Below are positions 22,311 through 34,084 of a DNA stretch of 64,000 nt, piece after piece. The stretch comes from Okapia johnstoni (taxonomy: Eukaryota; Chordata; Mammalia; Artiodactyla; Giraffidae), in assembly GCA_024291935.2 (NCBI GenBank), contig JAGTYA010000024.1:4092001-4156000 (forward strand). The letters run 5' to 3'. The stretch's first letter is position 1. Every line of letters starts with the position of its first letter. The notes beneath the pieces were generated by a model, which saw nothing but the letters and a program-made list of their open reading frames with translations, did not search any database and was not told where the DNA came from. The position numbers and the translations under genes are program-made.

Positions 22311-23869
22311 TCCTCCTGGATAACGCCCAGGGTTACCTGCCGCTGCATGGAATCACTGATGGATTCACTGATGGAATCTGTGAATTCCATCACAGTCTAA
22401 GGAATCACTAGTTCTTGGGGCCACCATCCTGGGCACACAACCTCTGAGGAAGAACCCCCTGGTTAGGAAGGGCCCCTCAGCTGGTTTAATGCTCTGCTGT
22501 CACCACTTTGAAATTCTGAACGATTTTTTTAACAAAGGGTCTCACATGTTTATTTTGCACTGGGACCTGTCCATTATATAGTCTGTCTTGCTTGTTCACC
22601 TTCCACCTCTCACACAGGTTAATACACTCCTTGACCTCAGAATCTGTCCTACCCTCTCTGCGCCCTAGTGCCTGGTGGAAGCTGAATGAATGACGATTCA
22701 AAATGCATGAATAAAATGAATGAATCACGGGAAGAAAGGAAGGGATGGGGAAAGCAAAAGAGGAAGAGAGAAAGAATGGAAGGAAGGAACGGATGGAGAA
22801 AGAAAGAAATTCACCTATTATTTATCACTTATTCCTTGAGGAATAAGGTAGGAGGAATTTTCAGTGTAAACAGAAGTCAAAAGAACATTCCAAGCAAGGG
22901 GACAGTGTGGGCAAAGGCACCCATGGGTGAAAATTCCCAGAGGGCAGGAAGGACCAGGAGGCCCTGGGAAATGTGATTGCACTGGCCTCAGCTGAACCCC
23001 AGGATTCCAGCGGGGAGAGGGGGAGGCAATGGCTGCTCTCTGAAAGGAGCTCTTTCCCTGACTGGGGGCAGGGAGAAAGCCCTGGAACCCAGAAGAGGGG
23101 TGCTAAATAGTGCCTCCACAGGGGCCTCTCCTGTCATGGGTGGTTGGAGAGGTCAGGCCAGGAAGTCCAGGGGAGCCGGTGGGGATAGCATGGCTCAAAT
23201 CTAGGCCATCAAGGCTCAGTGATCTTAATGACTCCAATTGAAATGCCTTTGCCACCACTGGGACAGACCTCAGGGCTTTGACTCAGGGCTCTGCACCTCC
23301 TGCCTGGTGCCCTAGCAGCAATAAGGCTTCTCGAGGCCCCGGGCCCTCCGCTCCAGCCCACCCTTGGCAGCTAGATAGTCCTCAGGGTCCCAGGACTAGG
23401 GAGAGGTTAGAAGAAGCCTCAGCAGGGGGGCCCCAGCTGCCTGCAAGGGCAGGAGATAATGACATCTTGGGGTTTACGGGCATAGGACTGGGTCCTTGCA
23501 AGCTCAAGAAAAGAGGCTCAGAAGGCTGCAACCCGCCTCCAGCCCACGGAGTTTAATATTGCCAATCTGGGTCCATCTACTCTTCCTCTCCCCTCCTGAC
23601 CTCCCAGCCACAGTGGCTTTCTTTCTGGCCCTTGATGAGTCAAGTTCATTCTCCCCTCAGAGCCTTTGCACTTGTTGTTCTCTCTGCCTGGGAGGTTCCT
23701 CCCCCAGACCCAGGCTTGCCTGCTTCTTATCATTAGTGGAGTCTTGCCTCAAACACCACCTCCTCACTCAGGAACACTGGAAGGGTCCACTCCAGCTCGA
23801 CCCATGGCCAGCCCTTCTCCACTCCATGACCGTGTTTAATTTTCAGACTGCCAGGCTCAGAATCCTACC

Positions 23870-24015
23870 TCCTATTATCTACTAGCTGGGGCAAGTTCCT
23901 GAACCTCTCTGCTTCTATTTCCTCACCTACAAAACGGGGGTAATAGTAACACTTATGTCATTATGTTGTTGGAAGGAGTAAGTGAGATGGCACAGGCACG
24001 TAGCAGGATTCCATA
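23870..24015 (+). repeat. MIR SINE fragment
   Basis: The core pattern is 'tctactagctggggcaagtt', 'cctgaacctctctgcttcta', 'tttcctcacctacaaaacgg' and then 'gtgagatggcacaggcacgt'. Confidence 0.65.
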
Positions 24016-24830
24016 AATGGTAGCCATTGTGACCATCACTGTCTGCCTGCCCCAACTCCCCTTGAGAGGAGAGCCTGTGTCTGGCTTGCTCATAGCTGCA
24101 ACCGCAGGGCCCAGAACAGTGCTTGGTACAGAAAAGCCACTTCAGCAATAGGTTTTGATGTAACTGATCTCTTTGTTTCTCTCTTAAAAGTTTTCCCTTT
24201 TCCAATTCTCCCCACTCCCCATGCAAGAGAGGCTGTTAAGCTGACTAAAGGCCTCCCAAGGCTAGAACGAGAGGAAGGATGGACAGAGTGATGAGAGCAG
24301 AGACATCATGGGTGCTGCGAGGTCCCTGCAGAGCCCAAAGAAGGACCTACCAGAATGACCCCCAGACCACACTGTGACCCCAACTCAGCAGAATGATTCT
24401 CGTGCCCTCCACAGAAGAAGTGGAGAAGGATGTTGGCCCCCAAAGGCCATCCAAAGCAAAAAGGACAATGGTGTCATCAAGGCAACTGATGCAGACTCAT
24501 GGCTGGGAGACCCACAGGCCTACCCAAGCCTGAGTTCTATGTACATTCCTCTCCCAACACCAGCTCAGACACAACCCTGGACGAACAAAGGAGAAAGTTC
24601 TACTCACACCCTTGAGTCCTGGCCTGGCAACCATACCTGGCCCTCAGCTAGGAAGTTGCATCACTGTGGCTCACTGACCTCACTGTGTCTCAGTCTGTCA
24701 TCTGTAAGGGGGAGGCAGTTTCTCCCAGATGCTCTTCAGTTTTCAGGCTTGATAAAAAGCTTGTAGGGAGAAAGCATGTAAGAACTTTATGTGCTATCTC
24801 ATTTAAGCCTCTCAAAACCCCTGAGAGATA

Positions 24831-26142
24831 GTTCAGTTCAGTTCAGTCGCTCAGTTGTGTCCGACTCTTTGCGACTCCATGAATCGCAGCACACCAGGCC
24901 TCCCTGTCCATCACCAACTCCCGGAGTCCACCCAAACCCATGTCCATCGAGTCAGTGATGCCATCCAGCCATCTCAACCTCTGTCGTCCCCTTCTCCTCC
25001 TGCCCCTAATCCTTCCCAGCGTTAGGGTCTTTTTCAGTGAGTCAACTCTTCACATGAGGTAGCCAAAGTATTGGAGTTTCAGCTTCAAAAATAGTCCTTC
25101 CAATGAACACCCAGGACTGATTTCCTTTAGGATGGACTGCTTGGATCTCCTTGCGGTCCAAGGGACTCTCAAGAGTCTTCTCCAACACCACAGTTCAAAA
25201 GCATCGATTCTTCGGTGCTCAGCTTTCTTCACCATCCAACTCTCACATCCATACATGACCACTGGAAAAACCATAGCCTTGACTAGATGGATCTTTGTTG
25301 GCAAAATAATGTCTCTGCTTTTAAATATGCTATCTAGGTTGGTTATAACTTTCCTTCCAAGGAGTAAGTGTCTTTTAATTTCATGGCTGCAGTCACCATC
25401 TGCAGTGATTTTTGAGCCCCCCAAAATAAAGTCTGACACTGTTTCCACTGTTTCCCCATCTATTTCCCATGAAGTGATGGGACCAGATGCCATGATCTTA
25501 GTTTTCTGAATGTTGAGCTTTAAGCCAACTTTTTCACTCTCCTCTTTCACTTTCATCAAGAAGCTCTTTAGTTCTTCTTCGCTTTTTGCCATAAGGTTGG
25601 TATCATCTGCATATCTGAGGTTATTGATATTTCTCCTGGCAATCTTGATTCCAGCTTGTGTTTCTTCCAGCCCAGCGTTTCTCATGATGTACTCTGCATA
25701 TAAGTTAAATAAGCAGGGTGACAATATACAGCCTTGCCATACTCCTTTTCCTATTTGGAACCAGTCTGTTGTTCCATGTCCAGTTCTAATTGTTGCTTCC
25801 TGACCTGCATACAGGTTTCTCAAGAGACAGGTCAGATGGTCTGGTATTCCCATCTCTTTCAGAATTTTCCATGGTTTATTGTGATCCACACAGTCAAAGG
25901 CTTTGGCATAGTCAATAAAGCAGAAATAGATGTTTTTCTGGTACTCTCTTGCTTTTTCGATGATCCAGCAGATGTTGGCAATTTGATCTCTGGTTCCTCT
26001 GCCTTTTCTAAAACCAGCTTGAACATCTGGAAGTTCACGGTTCACGTATTGCTGAAGTCTGGCTTGGAGAATTTTGAGCATTACTTTACTAGCGTGTGAG
26101 ATGAGTGCAATTGTGCGGTAGTTCGAGCATTGTTTGGCACTG
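24831..26142 (-). mobile_element. BovB (RTE) LINE, 5'-truncated, antisense, with exact target-site duplication
   Basis: This is 1,312 bp of BovB reading right to left. Its 3' tail 'ttcagttcagttcag' is at the left end. The 11-bp repeat CCTGAGAGATA at 24820-24830 and 26143-26153 bounds it exactly. The flanks join into one MIR-like sequence, so the BovB landed in an older MIR. It contains an open reverse-transcriptase frame, listed separately. Confidence 0.95.
25050..26081 (-). CDS. BovB reverse transcriptase fragment, 343 codons open
   Basis: The open frame covers the RT palm and downstream region of the BovB ORF2 product. Motif A is IDYAKAFD (Asp at residue 57), the QGCILSPCLFNLY block follows, and the catalytic YADD box is at residues 157-160 (25613-25602). 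C-terminal blocks such as VMYGCESW and ELWCWRRLLRVPW are also present. The N-terminal endonuclease and the 5' part of the RT are missing because the element is truncated at the 5' end, so this is a dead copy whose first Met is fortuitous. The uninterrupted frame suggests a fairly recent insertion. RTE LINEs use such an enzyme for target-primed reverse transcription, and BovB machinery is thought to have mobilised Bov SINEs. Confidence 0.85.
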   Translation of the reverse strand: MLKILQARLQQYVNRELPDVQAGFRKGRGTRDQIANICWIIEKAREYQKNIYFCFIDYAKAFDCVDHNKPWKILKEMGIPDHLTCLLRNLYAGQEATIRTGHGTTDWFQIGKGVWQGCILSPCLFNLYAEYIMRNAGLEETQAGIKIARRNINNLRYADDTNLMAKSEEELKSFLMKVKEESEKVGLKLNIQKTKIMASGPITSWEIDGETVETVSDFILGGSKITADGDCSHEIKRHLLLGRKVITNLDSIFKSRDIILPTKIHLVKAMVFPVVMYGCESWMVKKAEHRRIDAFELWCWRRLLRVPWTARRSKQSILKEISPGCSLEGLFLKLKLQYFGYLM

Positions 26143-26159
26143 CCTGAGAGATAAGAACT

Positions 26160-27050
26160 ATTATATTCTCTGCCTGACAGATAAGGAAACTAAGGCCCCA
26201 AAAGACTTGTAACAAAACAAACCTGGTCTGGGGGTTGAGTGGCTGGTCTGACAGGAATCCACCTCACCTAACCCCAGGCCCACCTTGGGTAAGCAGAGAG
26301 TGACAGTGTTTTCTAAACCACAAAGACCTGTGCTAGTGACAGGAGGCAGCGGGGGTGGGTGGAGTGGCCCCCGTACAGAACAGGAAAGAAGCAGAGTGTG
26401 ACTCACCACTGGCCAATGTGTTGCAGGGAGACGTGAAATGTTATGCCACTTGGGGGGTGTGGCGCGGCGCAGCGCAGCCTGGTCTGAGTGGTCAGCAAAA
26501 GGGCAGAGAAGCCTCGCCCCCTCCAGGCTCCAGTCAGCTGCCCAGGGAAGGCATCTGACTGATCTCAGGAAGCCTGAGTCAAGTGCCAGCTCTGCCTCTG
26601 GCGCTCAGAGTGACCTCTGCAAGTCCCCCTCCTCCCAGAGCCTCAGTTTTCCCACCGGGCCCGAGTACACAAGGACCTTGGCTGGAGGCTCAGTGAGCTG
26701 ACGGCTCTCTTAGTTGGGTTCTCTATTGTCCCCTAGTAGACAAAGTGATGCATGCTTCCATCAATTCCCAGATGAGAACCTGCAGAATCGCCCCTCCCCA
26801 GCCTTGATCCCCGATCCTGAGTAGATAGAGGCGGCACCCACCAGTCTCCCTGTCAAGCCTCAGAGGAAAGGTCCCAAGGAGATCTGGATGGGGCAGGAGA
26901 ATTCCCAGGTCCTGGTTCTGCTCCTCAATCACTGTATGAGTTTGTGCTCACCTTCCTCTCTCTAGACCTGATTCTCTATCTCTAAGGACGGGAGTTACAA
27001 GATGAAGCCTGATCTGGGAAGCATAAGGCTTGGTTTCCATCCTTCTAAGG
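26160..27050. other. Intergenic DNA without recognised features
   Basis: A remnant of the MIR interrupted by BovB lies at the left ('cagataaggaaactaaggcc'). The rest is GC-moderate DNA, with a short CpG-rich patch near 26458-26482. I see no gene. Confidence 0.55.
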
Positions 27051-27054
27051 ACTG

Positions 27055-27292
27055 TGTGCGTGTGTGCTAAGTCGCTTCAGTCGTGTCTGACTCTTTGCGA
27101 CCCTATGGACCATAGCCCTCCAGGCTCCTCTGTCCATGGGATTCTCCAGGCTAGAATACTAGAGTGGGTTGCCATACCCTCTTCCAGGGGGTTTTCCTGA
27201 CCCAGGTATTGAATCCTATTGAATCCATGTCTCTTATGTCTCCTGCATTGGCAGGCAGGTTGTTTAGCACTAGAGCCACCCGGGAAACTCTT
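27055..27292 (-). mobile_element. Bov-tA SINE, antisense
   Basis: The reverse Bov-tA pattern includes 'cttcagtcgtgtctgactct', 'cctctgtccatgggattctc', 'tctcctgcattggcaggcag' and 'gagccacccgggaaactc'. A short internal duplication 'attgaatcctattgaatcc' is present near 27210. Confidence 0.9.
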
Positions 27293-27299
27293 AATGAGC

Positions 27300-28440
27300 C
27301 ATGTGAGCTCTGGCAAATTCCTGCATTTCCCTGGGCTTCAGTTTCCCCATCTGCACAACAAGCTGATGGGACCAAAAGGTCTCAGGACCTCTCTGGCTCT
27401 GACATTTAATGATCTAAGTGGGAAATATGTGTTTAGGGAGATTAAGAGGAGGTGCAAGGGGCACCAAGGAGAGCTTCCGTGAAGGAAGGACTAGGTCAAA
27501 ATTCTCTCCCAGGGCTTATAGAGGGTCACATGGCATTGAATATATATTCAGATTTTTCGATCTGACATATTTACTGGAAAAACCCTCACCTAGGACCAGA
27601 TCCTGTACTGGTCACTGGTCACACAATAGCATACAACACAGACACAATCCTTGAACTTGAGGAAAAATTCACAGCCAAGTCAGGGGCACTCATTAGTAAA
27701 CAAACATTCACACTCTTGTCTGAACAGGGATGATAAGTTTATGGACAAGTCATAGCCATAGCAGTGTTGGAAAATGAAACATCAGAAGGGAGGTGACATG
27801 TGAGTTGGGTTTTGAAAGGTGAGGATGCGTAAAACAGGTGCTGAATTCTTCTAAAATTAAACAAATTTTCCTGTTTCATTGGCTTGTGCAAAGATAGCGA
27901 TCTTAGTGAAAATTCTGCTTTTCCCTGAGAAAGAGGGACAAGCAAGTTGTTGATGGAGACAGAAAAATCTAACAAACAAAAAGGGCTTCTTCTCTGGGTG
28001 CCTAAGTTGAAAATAGGCATCAACAGACTGTGACAAGTGAAGTGAGTCTCAGACACAGAATGGGATGCAGAGAAGGGCTGAGGTCAAGGGTCAGAGATGT
28101 CTGGTGAGCCTTAACAATAAAAGAGAAACCTCATATTTTGATATGAAGGACTCAAAATGGCCAGACCAAACTAGCTGTGTCTATGTGGCCTTGAACTTGA
28201 CAGAGTCATTGCTTCAAGTTTCTTCCTCTGCTCCAAGGCACAAACCAGCTCAGATTTTCCAGGGTAAACAGCTTCACCACAGTCTTTCTAGCCATTGGGC
28301 CTCTTTTGTAGGCAATGTCCCATGGGATGTGTTTGGATGAGACAAGAAAAGCAGTACACCAAGCTGGCTCATACCAGCTCACAGCAGTCAGCTGCTAGAG
28401 TTTTGGGAATTTTGCAATTTCAGGTTGTTGAAGAGTCATT
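27300..28440. other. Intergenic DNA, unclassified
   Basis: The stretch is A/T-richer, with no exon signature. The short frames here have no recognisable homology. Parts (27.6-28.4 kb) look like old interspersed repeat, but I could not assign a family. Confidence 0.45.
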
Positions 28441-28479
28441 GTTTTAAAATTTTAAATGATATGAATTTACAATTAAGAG

Positions 28480-28645
28480 ATATTAAAATACAGATAAACA
28501 ACAAGGTCCTATTGTATAGCAAAGGGAGCTATATTCAATATCCTGGGATAAACCAGAATGAAAAAGAATATATATAATTGAATCACTTTGCAGCATGGAA
28601 GAAATTAACACATGGTAAATCAGCTAAAATTCAGTTAAAAGAAGA
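28480..28645 (+). mobile_element. L1 3' end
   Basis: The diagnostic ruminant L1 3' sequence is clear: 'acaaggtcctattgtatagc', 'gagctatattcaatatcctg', 'ggataaaccagaatgaaaaa', 'tgaatcactttgcagcatgg'. Confidence 0.8.
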
Positions 28646-28649
28646 AATG

Positions 28650-29400
28650 TTAGAATAAAGATAATACTCAAAAGTCATGACTTCCTAATGATTTTACTAC
28701 ACCTCACTGTTTTTTTGTTATCTCCATCCACCGCAGCTGAATAGCGGAACTCTGGCATAAAGATGTACTTCCACACACCTCTTTCCAAGTCGGCTTGGTG
28801 ATTCATTACATTGGTAACTTGAAGTTGGCCACAGTGGGAATTGGCAAATGTTATAAACTGGGACTTGATTTGCTGTTTTGTTGACTTTCTAGATTAAAGA
28901 AAGTGATGGACAAAATATTAACAAAAGTGCTGAAGCTGAAAGAGGTCTCGGTTTAATGAATGTATTTAGAGGGGACTGAGAGAGAGTAGTGTAACAGTAG
29001 ATAACATATCAGATTTAATGACAATAAATTTATTGGGAGGAGAGTTAGCCAAGCAGACTAGAATGCAACTCCATTTCAAACTGTGGTTGAATTGCAACCA
29101 CAGGTTAACTAGACATACAAGAGTTCAGCAATAATTAAAACCTGGAGAATCAATTGACTACATGGAATTTACAATCAAGAGTTCCTACATTGTGCTGTTA
29201 TTTGTACACTGTGTTCTGCACATCCATTTTATCAGTAAAATTTATAATAAACATATATGTATATAATGTATACATTTGTATTTCTGAAGAACCAGTTGTC
29301 AAATATTTGCAGGCATACCCTTGAACAGCCCAAGTTTAATAAAGTCCTTTGCAAAGCACATTTCTGAAACTAAGCAAAGGGCTCTTGTGCCAGCAATGCA
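28650..29400. other. Unclassified A/T-rich intergenic DNA
   Basis: The stretch has AATAAA and AATAAT motifs (for example near 29250 and 29338) but no recognised gene or repeat family. It could be a decayed LTR or DNA-transposon remnant. Confidence 0.4.
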
Positions 29401-30780
29401 AAAAGACAAACTCTGACAGAGGAAGTTTGCAGCAAAGTAAGGGTTTATTTCAGGGCATCAAGAAGGAGGGAGAGACAAGACTCAGATCCTCCCCAACATG
29501 GTCTTTGAGCTAGGGATTCTTTTTAAAGCGGAAGAACAAAGAAGCTGGGATTAATCATTGCCTACTGAAGGTTCATTGTGGCTCAGCTGGTAAAGAATCC
29601 ACCTCCAGTGTGGGAGACCTGGGTTGGATCTCTGGGTTGAGACGATCCTCTGGAGAAGGGAAAGGCTACCCACTCCAGTATTCTAGCCTGGAGAATTCCA
29701 TAGACTGTATAGTCCATGGGATCGCAAAGAGTCAGACATGACTGAACGACTTTCACTTTCAGTGACGGTTCTGTAGCATTTCTTAATTAATTGTAGTTTC
29801 GGCAGTCAGGATGTCTCTAGTTTATGATTATTTGACTAGGTGGTCCACGGCTGGGGTGGAGGTAGGAGTCAGTTGACTCATCTTACCCTGGAAAAACAAC
29901 TTAAATTTGTACATTAATGAGCATACCTTGTAATGGCAATTGTAGTACATTAACAAAATGTTATTGACGAGAGCAATTTTAGTCATCTGACTCTGGTTGA
30001 TGAGTGTTCAATTAGCACAGGATTGAGGTCAGAGGGAACAAGAAACGGAAGAAAGTTTTGGATAGAGAGATTAATCATAAACTCGGTAAGGGAACTCGGC
30101 TTCATTTCCACTTGGGGAAGCCCTCCCCACAATGAGAAGCATTTTCAAGACAAAAGACAGATGACTTCATGCTTCCATTGGGGATACTCCCAGGACATAG
30201 GTAGCTCTGTGGCTTTTGGATTTGTCCTCTTCAACAACAACACGTTCAGGGGCTTTGTGGTACTTTGCCGTTTTCCAGTTTAAATTTAAATAAGGCTATT
30301 TGACTGCACGTAACAGCCATTTCTCAAGCTAACTGACACGACAGCAGGAGTTGTCCTAAGGATGAATGCAGAGGAGGAAGAGCAATCATGGCCATTAGCA
30401 GAAGGGGCAGCTCCCCTTTCCCTCCACTTATCCCTTGGAGGCTACTTCATTCTTCTCTGCCCCTGTACACAGCTTCCTGCATCTTTTCTTTTGTGCAAAC
30501 AGCAGTGACGGTGAAGGCAGCTGGTTTACAGTCTACAAGTTTACCTGTTCTTAGGTCAGAGATCATCCTGAGTGGGTTGACAGGCGGGTCCACAATTCTC
30601 AAAGGATCTGATTGGCTGGCTTGGAGCGTGCAGGCATTCCTGGACCAATCAGTCAAGGCCAGGGGTATGGATGGGCGGGGCCAAGGATTCAGACCAGGCC
30701 TCAAGGGCCACACTTATTGGGGAGGGTGAGCCAGGGCTGTGCAGACTCTTAGTGATATTTTAGGAGGCCAGTTGGATGCC
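29400..30780 (-). mobile_element. Probable solo LTR-like sequence, antisense, split by a Bov-tA
   Basis: The left part, 'gcagcaaagtaagggtttat', resembles the U5/R side of a ruminant endogenous retrovirus LTR in reverse. On the right are promoter-like elements: ATTGG at 30611-30615 and 30716-30720, CCAAT at 30645-30649, and a GC box GGGCGGGG at 30673-30680. No gag, pol or env homology is seen. The family is unassigned and the limits are approximate. Confidence 0.35.
29573..29766 (+). mobile_element. Bov-tA SINE
   Basis: The element has 'gtggctcagctggtaaagaa', 'gagacctgggttggatctct', 'acccactccagtattctagc' and 'gcaaagagtcagacatgact', ending in 'actttcactttcag'. Confidence 0.92.
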
Positions 30781-31199
30781 CTGGACTCACTGGCAGGGCG
30801 GGTTTCCCTTCATTCCAGTTCGTGAGAAAGTCTTCTAGATTAATTGGCCACCATGTGGGGTCTACGACCCAAGCATGTCACTGACACCATTGTCAGTGAA
30901 AATGCCTTCATTACATATATGATGTTTTTCTTTGCAACAAGATTTTAAAAAGGAGTAAGTCTCTAGCTCAGACATCTTCTACATAGTGAGCTTGGAATAA
31001 AGATAGTCACCTATGTCTATGTGTCTGCAATCTGGTGACCATCATGGGGCTCCCGGGTTTGCCCATGGATCCCAGTCAAGGTGATGCTACATCGTAATCA
31101 TCTTTTTTCTTCATTTCACAAGAGGCCCCGAGAGCCCTGGGTCCACAATGCCTGGTACATTCCTGGTCCAGCACCACGGCAACCACTGACAGAGAAGGC

Positions 31200-31430
31200 T
31201 CTCTGGAGCAGAGAGCCTGGGTTCAAATCTGAGCTCCCTTACTAGCGGAGTGATCTCAGACAGGTGACTCAACTTTTCTGTACCTGAATTGCCTTATATG
31301 TAAAATGGTGATACATGACCATACCTCTCATCAAATTGTGAGGACTAAATGAGTGAATATAAAGTGTTAGAAGTGCCTAGCGCATGGTAAATGTTTAACA
31401 AGTGCTAAGTATTACGGTTACTGGCATTTC
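31200..31430 (+). repeat. MIR SINE, near full length
   Basis: The element has 'gcctgggttcaaatctgagc', 'tgatctcagacaggtgactc', 'aattgccttatatgtaaaat', 'gtgaggactaaatgagtgaa' and 'ggtaaatgtttaacaagtgc'. Confidence 0.78.
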
Positions 31431-31965
31431 ACCACCAGCTGTGCCCTTGTAGGCCAGCACACAGCGTGGGTAGAGGAGCTGGCTTTGCCCTCTTGTCTAT
31501 CATTCACCCGCAAGCCCGCAGGCAGGGTGGTATGTGCAGGGGGGAGTTGTGTGGAGTAGGAAGGGTAGGAGAGATTATGCAGCCCAGCTGAAGGGCCCCT
31601 GGACCTGCCCACCTGGGAGGGGCACTGGCTCAGTGTGAGGCTCAACAACCCAGGGGCCGGAGCTCTTGTGTGTTTCTGGAGGGAGAGGTGTGTGTGCTTC
31701 AGTGGTGGTAGGTCTAGGCATGCAGCCAGCTTCCCGGGTGTGAGACCTATGCAGCCCAACAGGGCCCTGCACTCAGAAGGGCCTCCCTTGTGGTTTAATG
31801 CTTGGAATTCTTACTAATTTTTATTTATTTTTCTTTTTAAATTTTCTTAATAACTTTTAAACAAGGGGCCCACTTTGCACTGGGCCCCACCAATTATGTC
31901 ACCAGTCAAGGGTTGGGGATATGTGAGCAGGCATCTGGGTGTTTATCTGAGGTCACATGTGGCTG
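31430..31965. other. Unclassified intergenic DNA
   Basis: No gene was recognised. A T-rich stretch with TTTATTTATTTTTC lies at about 31820. Short open frames on both strands lack homology. Confidence 0.45.
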
Positions 31966-31969
31966 AGTT

Positions 31970-32470
31970 ACTGACGGGTTCCTGGACTGTGTACTCTATA
32001 GCAACTGATAAAGAGGCCAGATGAGAAATTCAGGCAAAGCTTTACTGGGACTTGTGCTGCAGCAAGAGGGAGCAAAAACAAGAAACAAGTTCCTTTGCTT
32101 ACTCCCTGAAGGAGAGCAAGCTGGTCCCTTAAATGGGGTGAGGGGAGGGGTGGGTTCATGGGTCAGGTCAGAGGGGTGGATTGAGTGGTCTGCCCCTTGG
32201 TGGTGCTGTGTGCAGGGACCATGCACAGTACCCTGCTTTTTGCTCTTGACACCTCAGATGTAGCAGCAGAGTTTCTGGTCTTTTTGTATCTCGATTTTCA
32301 TAATTTGCCTCCACTGTGTATGTACACAGTTACTTTTAGTCTCTTATAGTTCGTATTTTGTCGCTCGAGGAGACATTTGTCCAGGTATAAGCACTGAAAC
32401 AAAGGGTCCCAGGTCCCTGGTCCCAGAAGTGTGTGTCTGAGGTGTCTCTTCCTCCGGACTTGGGGACTAG
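31970..32470 (-). mobile_element. Possible LTR fragment, antisense
   Basis: 'ggcaaagctttactgggact' followed by 'tgctgcagcaagagggagca' resembles the R/U5 side of a ruminant ERV LTR seen in reverse. No coding remnants are present. A BovB begins directly after it. Confidence 0.3.
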
Positions 32471-32496
32471 AATGCTGGTCTTTGTGAGAATCTCAG

Positions 32497-34078
32497 AAAT
32501 ACACAGAAGAACTATGCAAAAAAGATCTTCACAATCCAGATAATCACAGTGGTGTGATCACTCATCTAGAGCCAGACATCCTGAAATGTGAGGTCAAATG
32601 GGCCTTAGGAAGCATCACTACGAACAAAGCTAGTGGAGGTGATGGAATTCCAGTTGAGCTATTTCAAATCCTAAAAGATGATGCTGTGAAAGTGCTGCAC
32701 TCAATATGACAGCAAATTTGGAAAACTCAGCAGTGGCCACAGGACTGGAAAAGGTCAGTTTTCATTCCAATCCCTAAGAAAGGTAATGCCAAAGCATGCT
32801 TAAACTACCACACAATTGCACTCATATCACACTCTAGTAAAGTAATGCTCAAAATTCTCCAGCCAGGCCTCAACATTACGGGAACTGTGAGCTTCCAGAT
32901 GTTCAAGCTGGTTTTAGAAAAGGCAGAGGAACCAGAGATCAAATTGCCAACATCTGCTGGATCATCGAAAAAACAAGACAGTTCCAGAAAAACATCTGCT
33001 TTATGGACTATGCCAAAGCTTTTGACTATGTGGATCACCACAAACTGTGGAAAATTCTTAAAGAGACGGGAATACCAGAACACCTGACCTGCCTCTTGAG
33101 AAACCTGTATGCAGGTCAGGAAGCAACAGTTAGAACCGGACATGGAACAACAGGCTGGTTCAAAATAGGTAAAGGAGTATGTCAAGGCTGTATATTGTCA
33201 CCCTGCTTATTTAACTTATATGCAGAGTACATCATGAGAAACTCTGGGCTGGATGAAGCACAAGCTGGAATCAAGATTGCCGGGAGAAATATCAATAACC
33301 TCAGATATGCAGATGACACCACCCTTATGACAGAAAGCAAAGAAGAACTAAAGAGCCTCTTGATGAAAGTGAAAGAGGAGAGTGAAAAAGTTGGCTTAAA
33401 GCTCAACAGTCAGGAAACTAAGATCATGGTATCTGTTCCCATCACTTCATGGCAAATAGATGGGGAAACAGTGGAAACAGTGTCAGACTTTATTTTGGGG
33501 GCTCCAAAATCACTGCAGATGGTGACTGCAGCCATGAAATTAAAAGACGCTTACTCCTTGGAAGGAAAGTTATGACCAACCTAGACAGCTATTAAAAAGC
33601 AGAGACATTACTTTGCCAACAAAGGTCCACCTAGTCAAAGCTATGGTTTTTCCAGTAGTCATGTATGGAAGTGAGAGTTGGACTATAAAGAAAGCTGAGC
33701 ACTGAAGAATTGATGCTTTTGAACTGTGGTGTTGGAGAAGACTCTTGAGAGTCCCTTGGACTGCAGGGAGATCCAACCAGTCCATCCTAAAGGAAATCAG
33801 TCCTGAATAATCATTGGAAGGTCTGATGCTGAAGCTGAAACTCCAATACTTTGGCCACCTGATGTGAAGAACTTACTCATTGGAAAAGACCCTGATGCTG
33901 GGAAAGATTGAAGGCGGGAGGTGAAGGGGACGACAGAGGATGAGATGGTTGGATGGCATCACTGACTCAATGGACATGAATTTGAGTAAACTCCAGGGAG
34001 CCTGGCGTGTTGCAGTCCATGGGGTTGCAAAAAGTCGGACACGACTGAGCAACTGAACTGAACTGAACTGAATTGAAC
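32497..34078 (+). mobile_element. BovB (RTE) LINE, 5'-truncated, sense
   Basis: The element runs about 1.58 kb from 'aaatacacagaagaactatg' to the 3' tail 'ctgaactgaactgaactgaa'. It carries a decayed RT gene: one stretch stays open at 33003-33575 (190 codons), but the N-terminal part lies in another frame (2845-phase Met at 32845), so at least one frameshift separates them. The left boundary is approximate and I saw no clear target-site duplication. Confidence 0.9.
33003..33575 (+). pseudogene. BovB reverse transcriptase remnant
   Basis: The frame encodes MDYAKAFDYVDHHKLW (motif A), QGCILSPCLFNLY and NNLRYADDTTLM. The catalytic YADD box is at residues 102-105 (33306-33317). Upstream RT sequence (from about 32520) is homologous but frameshifted, and an in-frame TGA replaces a codon near 32707. 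The frame also shifts after 33515 relative to the intact minus-strand copy (24831-26142). It is a dead element that looks older than that copy. Confidence 0.85.
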
Positions 34079-34084
34079 AAGGAG

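Larger units (their letters stand above)
21600..24810. other. Intergenic DNA, repeats and unclassified sequence
   Basis: No gene was recognised. Contents are short GAAT repeats near 21793-21835, an antisense L1 piece (about 22100-22310), a GA-rich stretch (22728-22812), a likely L2 3' end in plus sense (about 23610-23770, with 'gagcctttgcacttgttgtt'), and an MIR at 23870-24015. The rest is unclassified. Confidence 0.55.

Noticed and set aside
25132..26099. Plus-strand open frames of 97-125 codons
   Set aside because: They are the antisense strand of the BovB reverse transcriptase.
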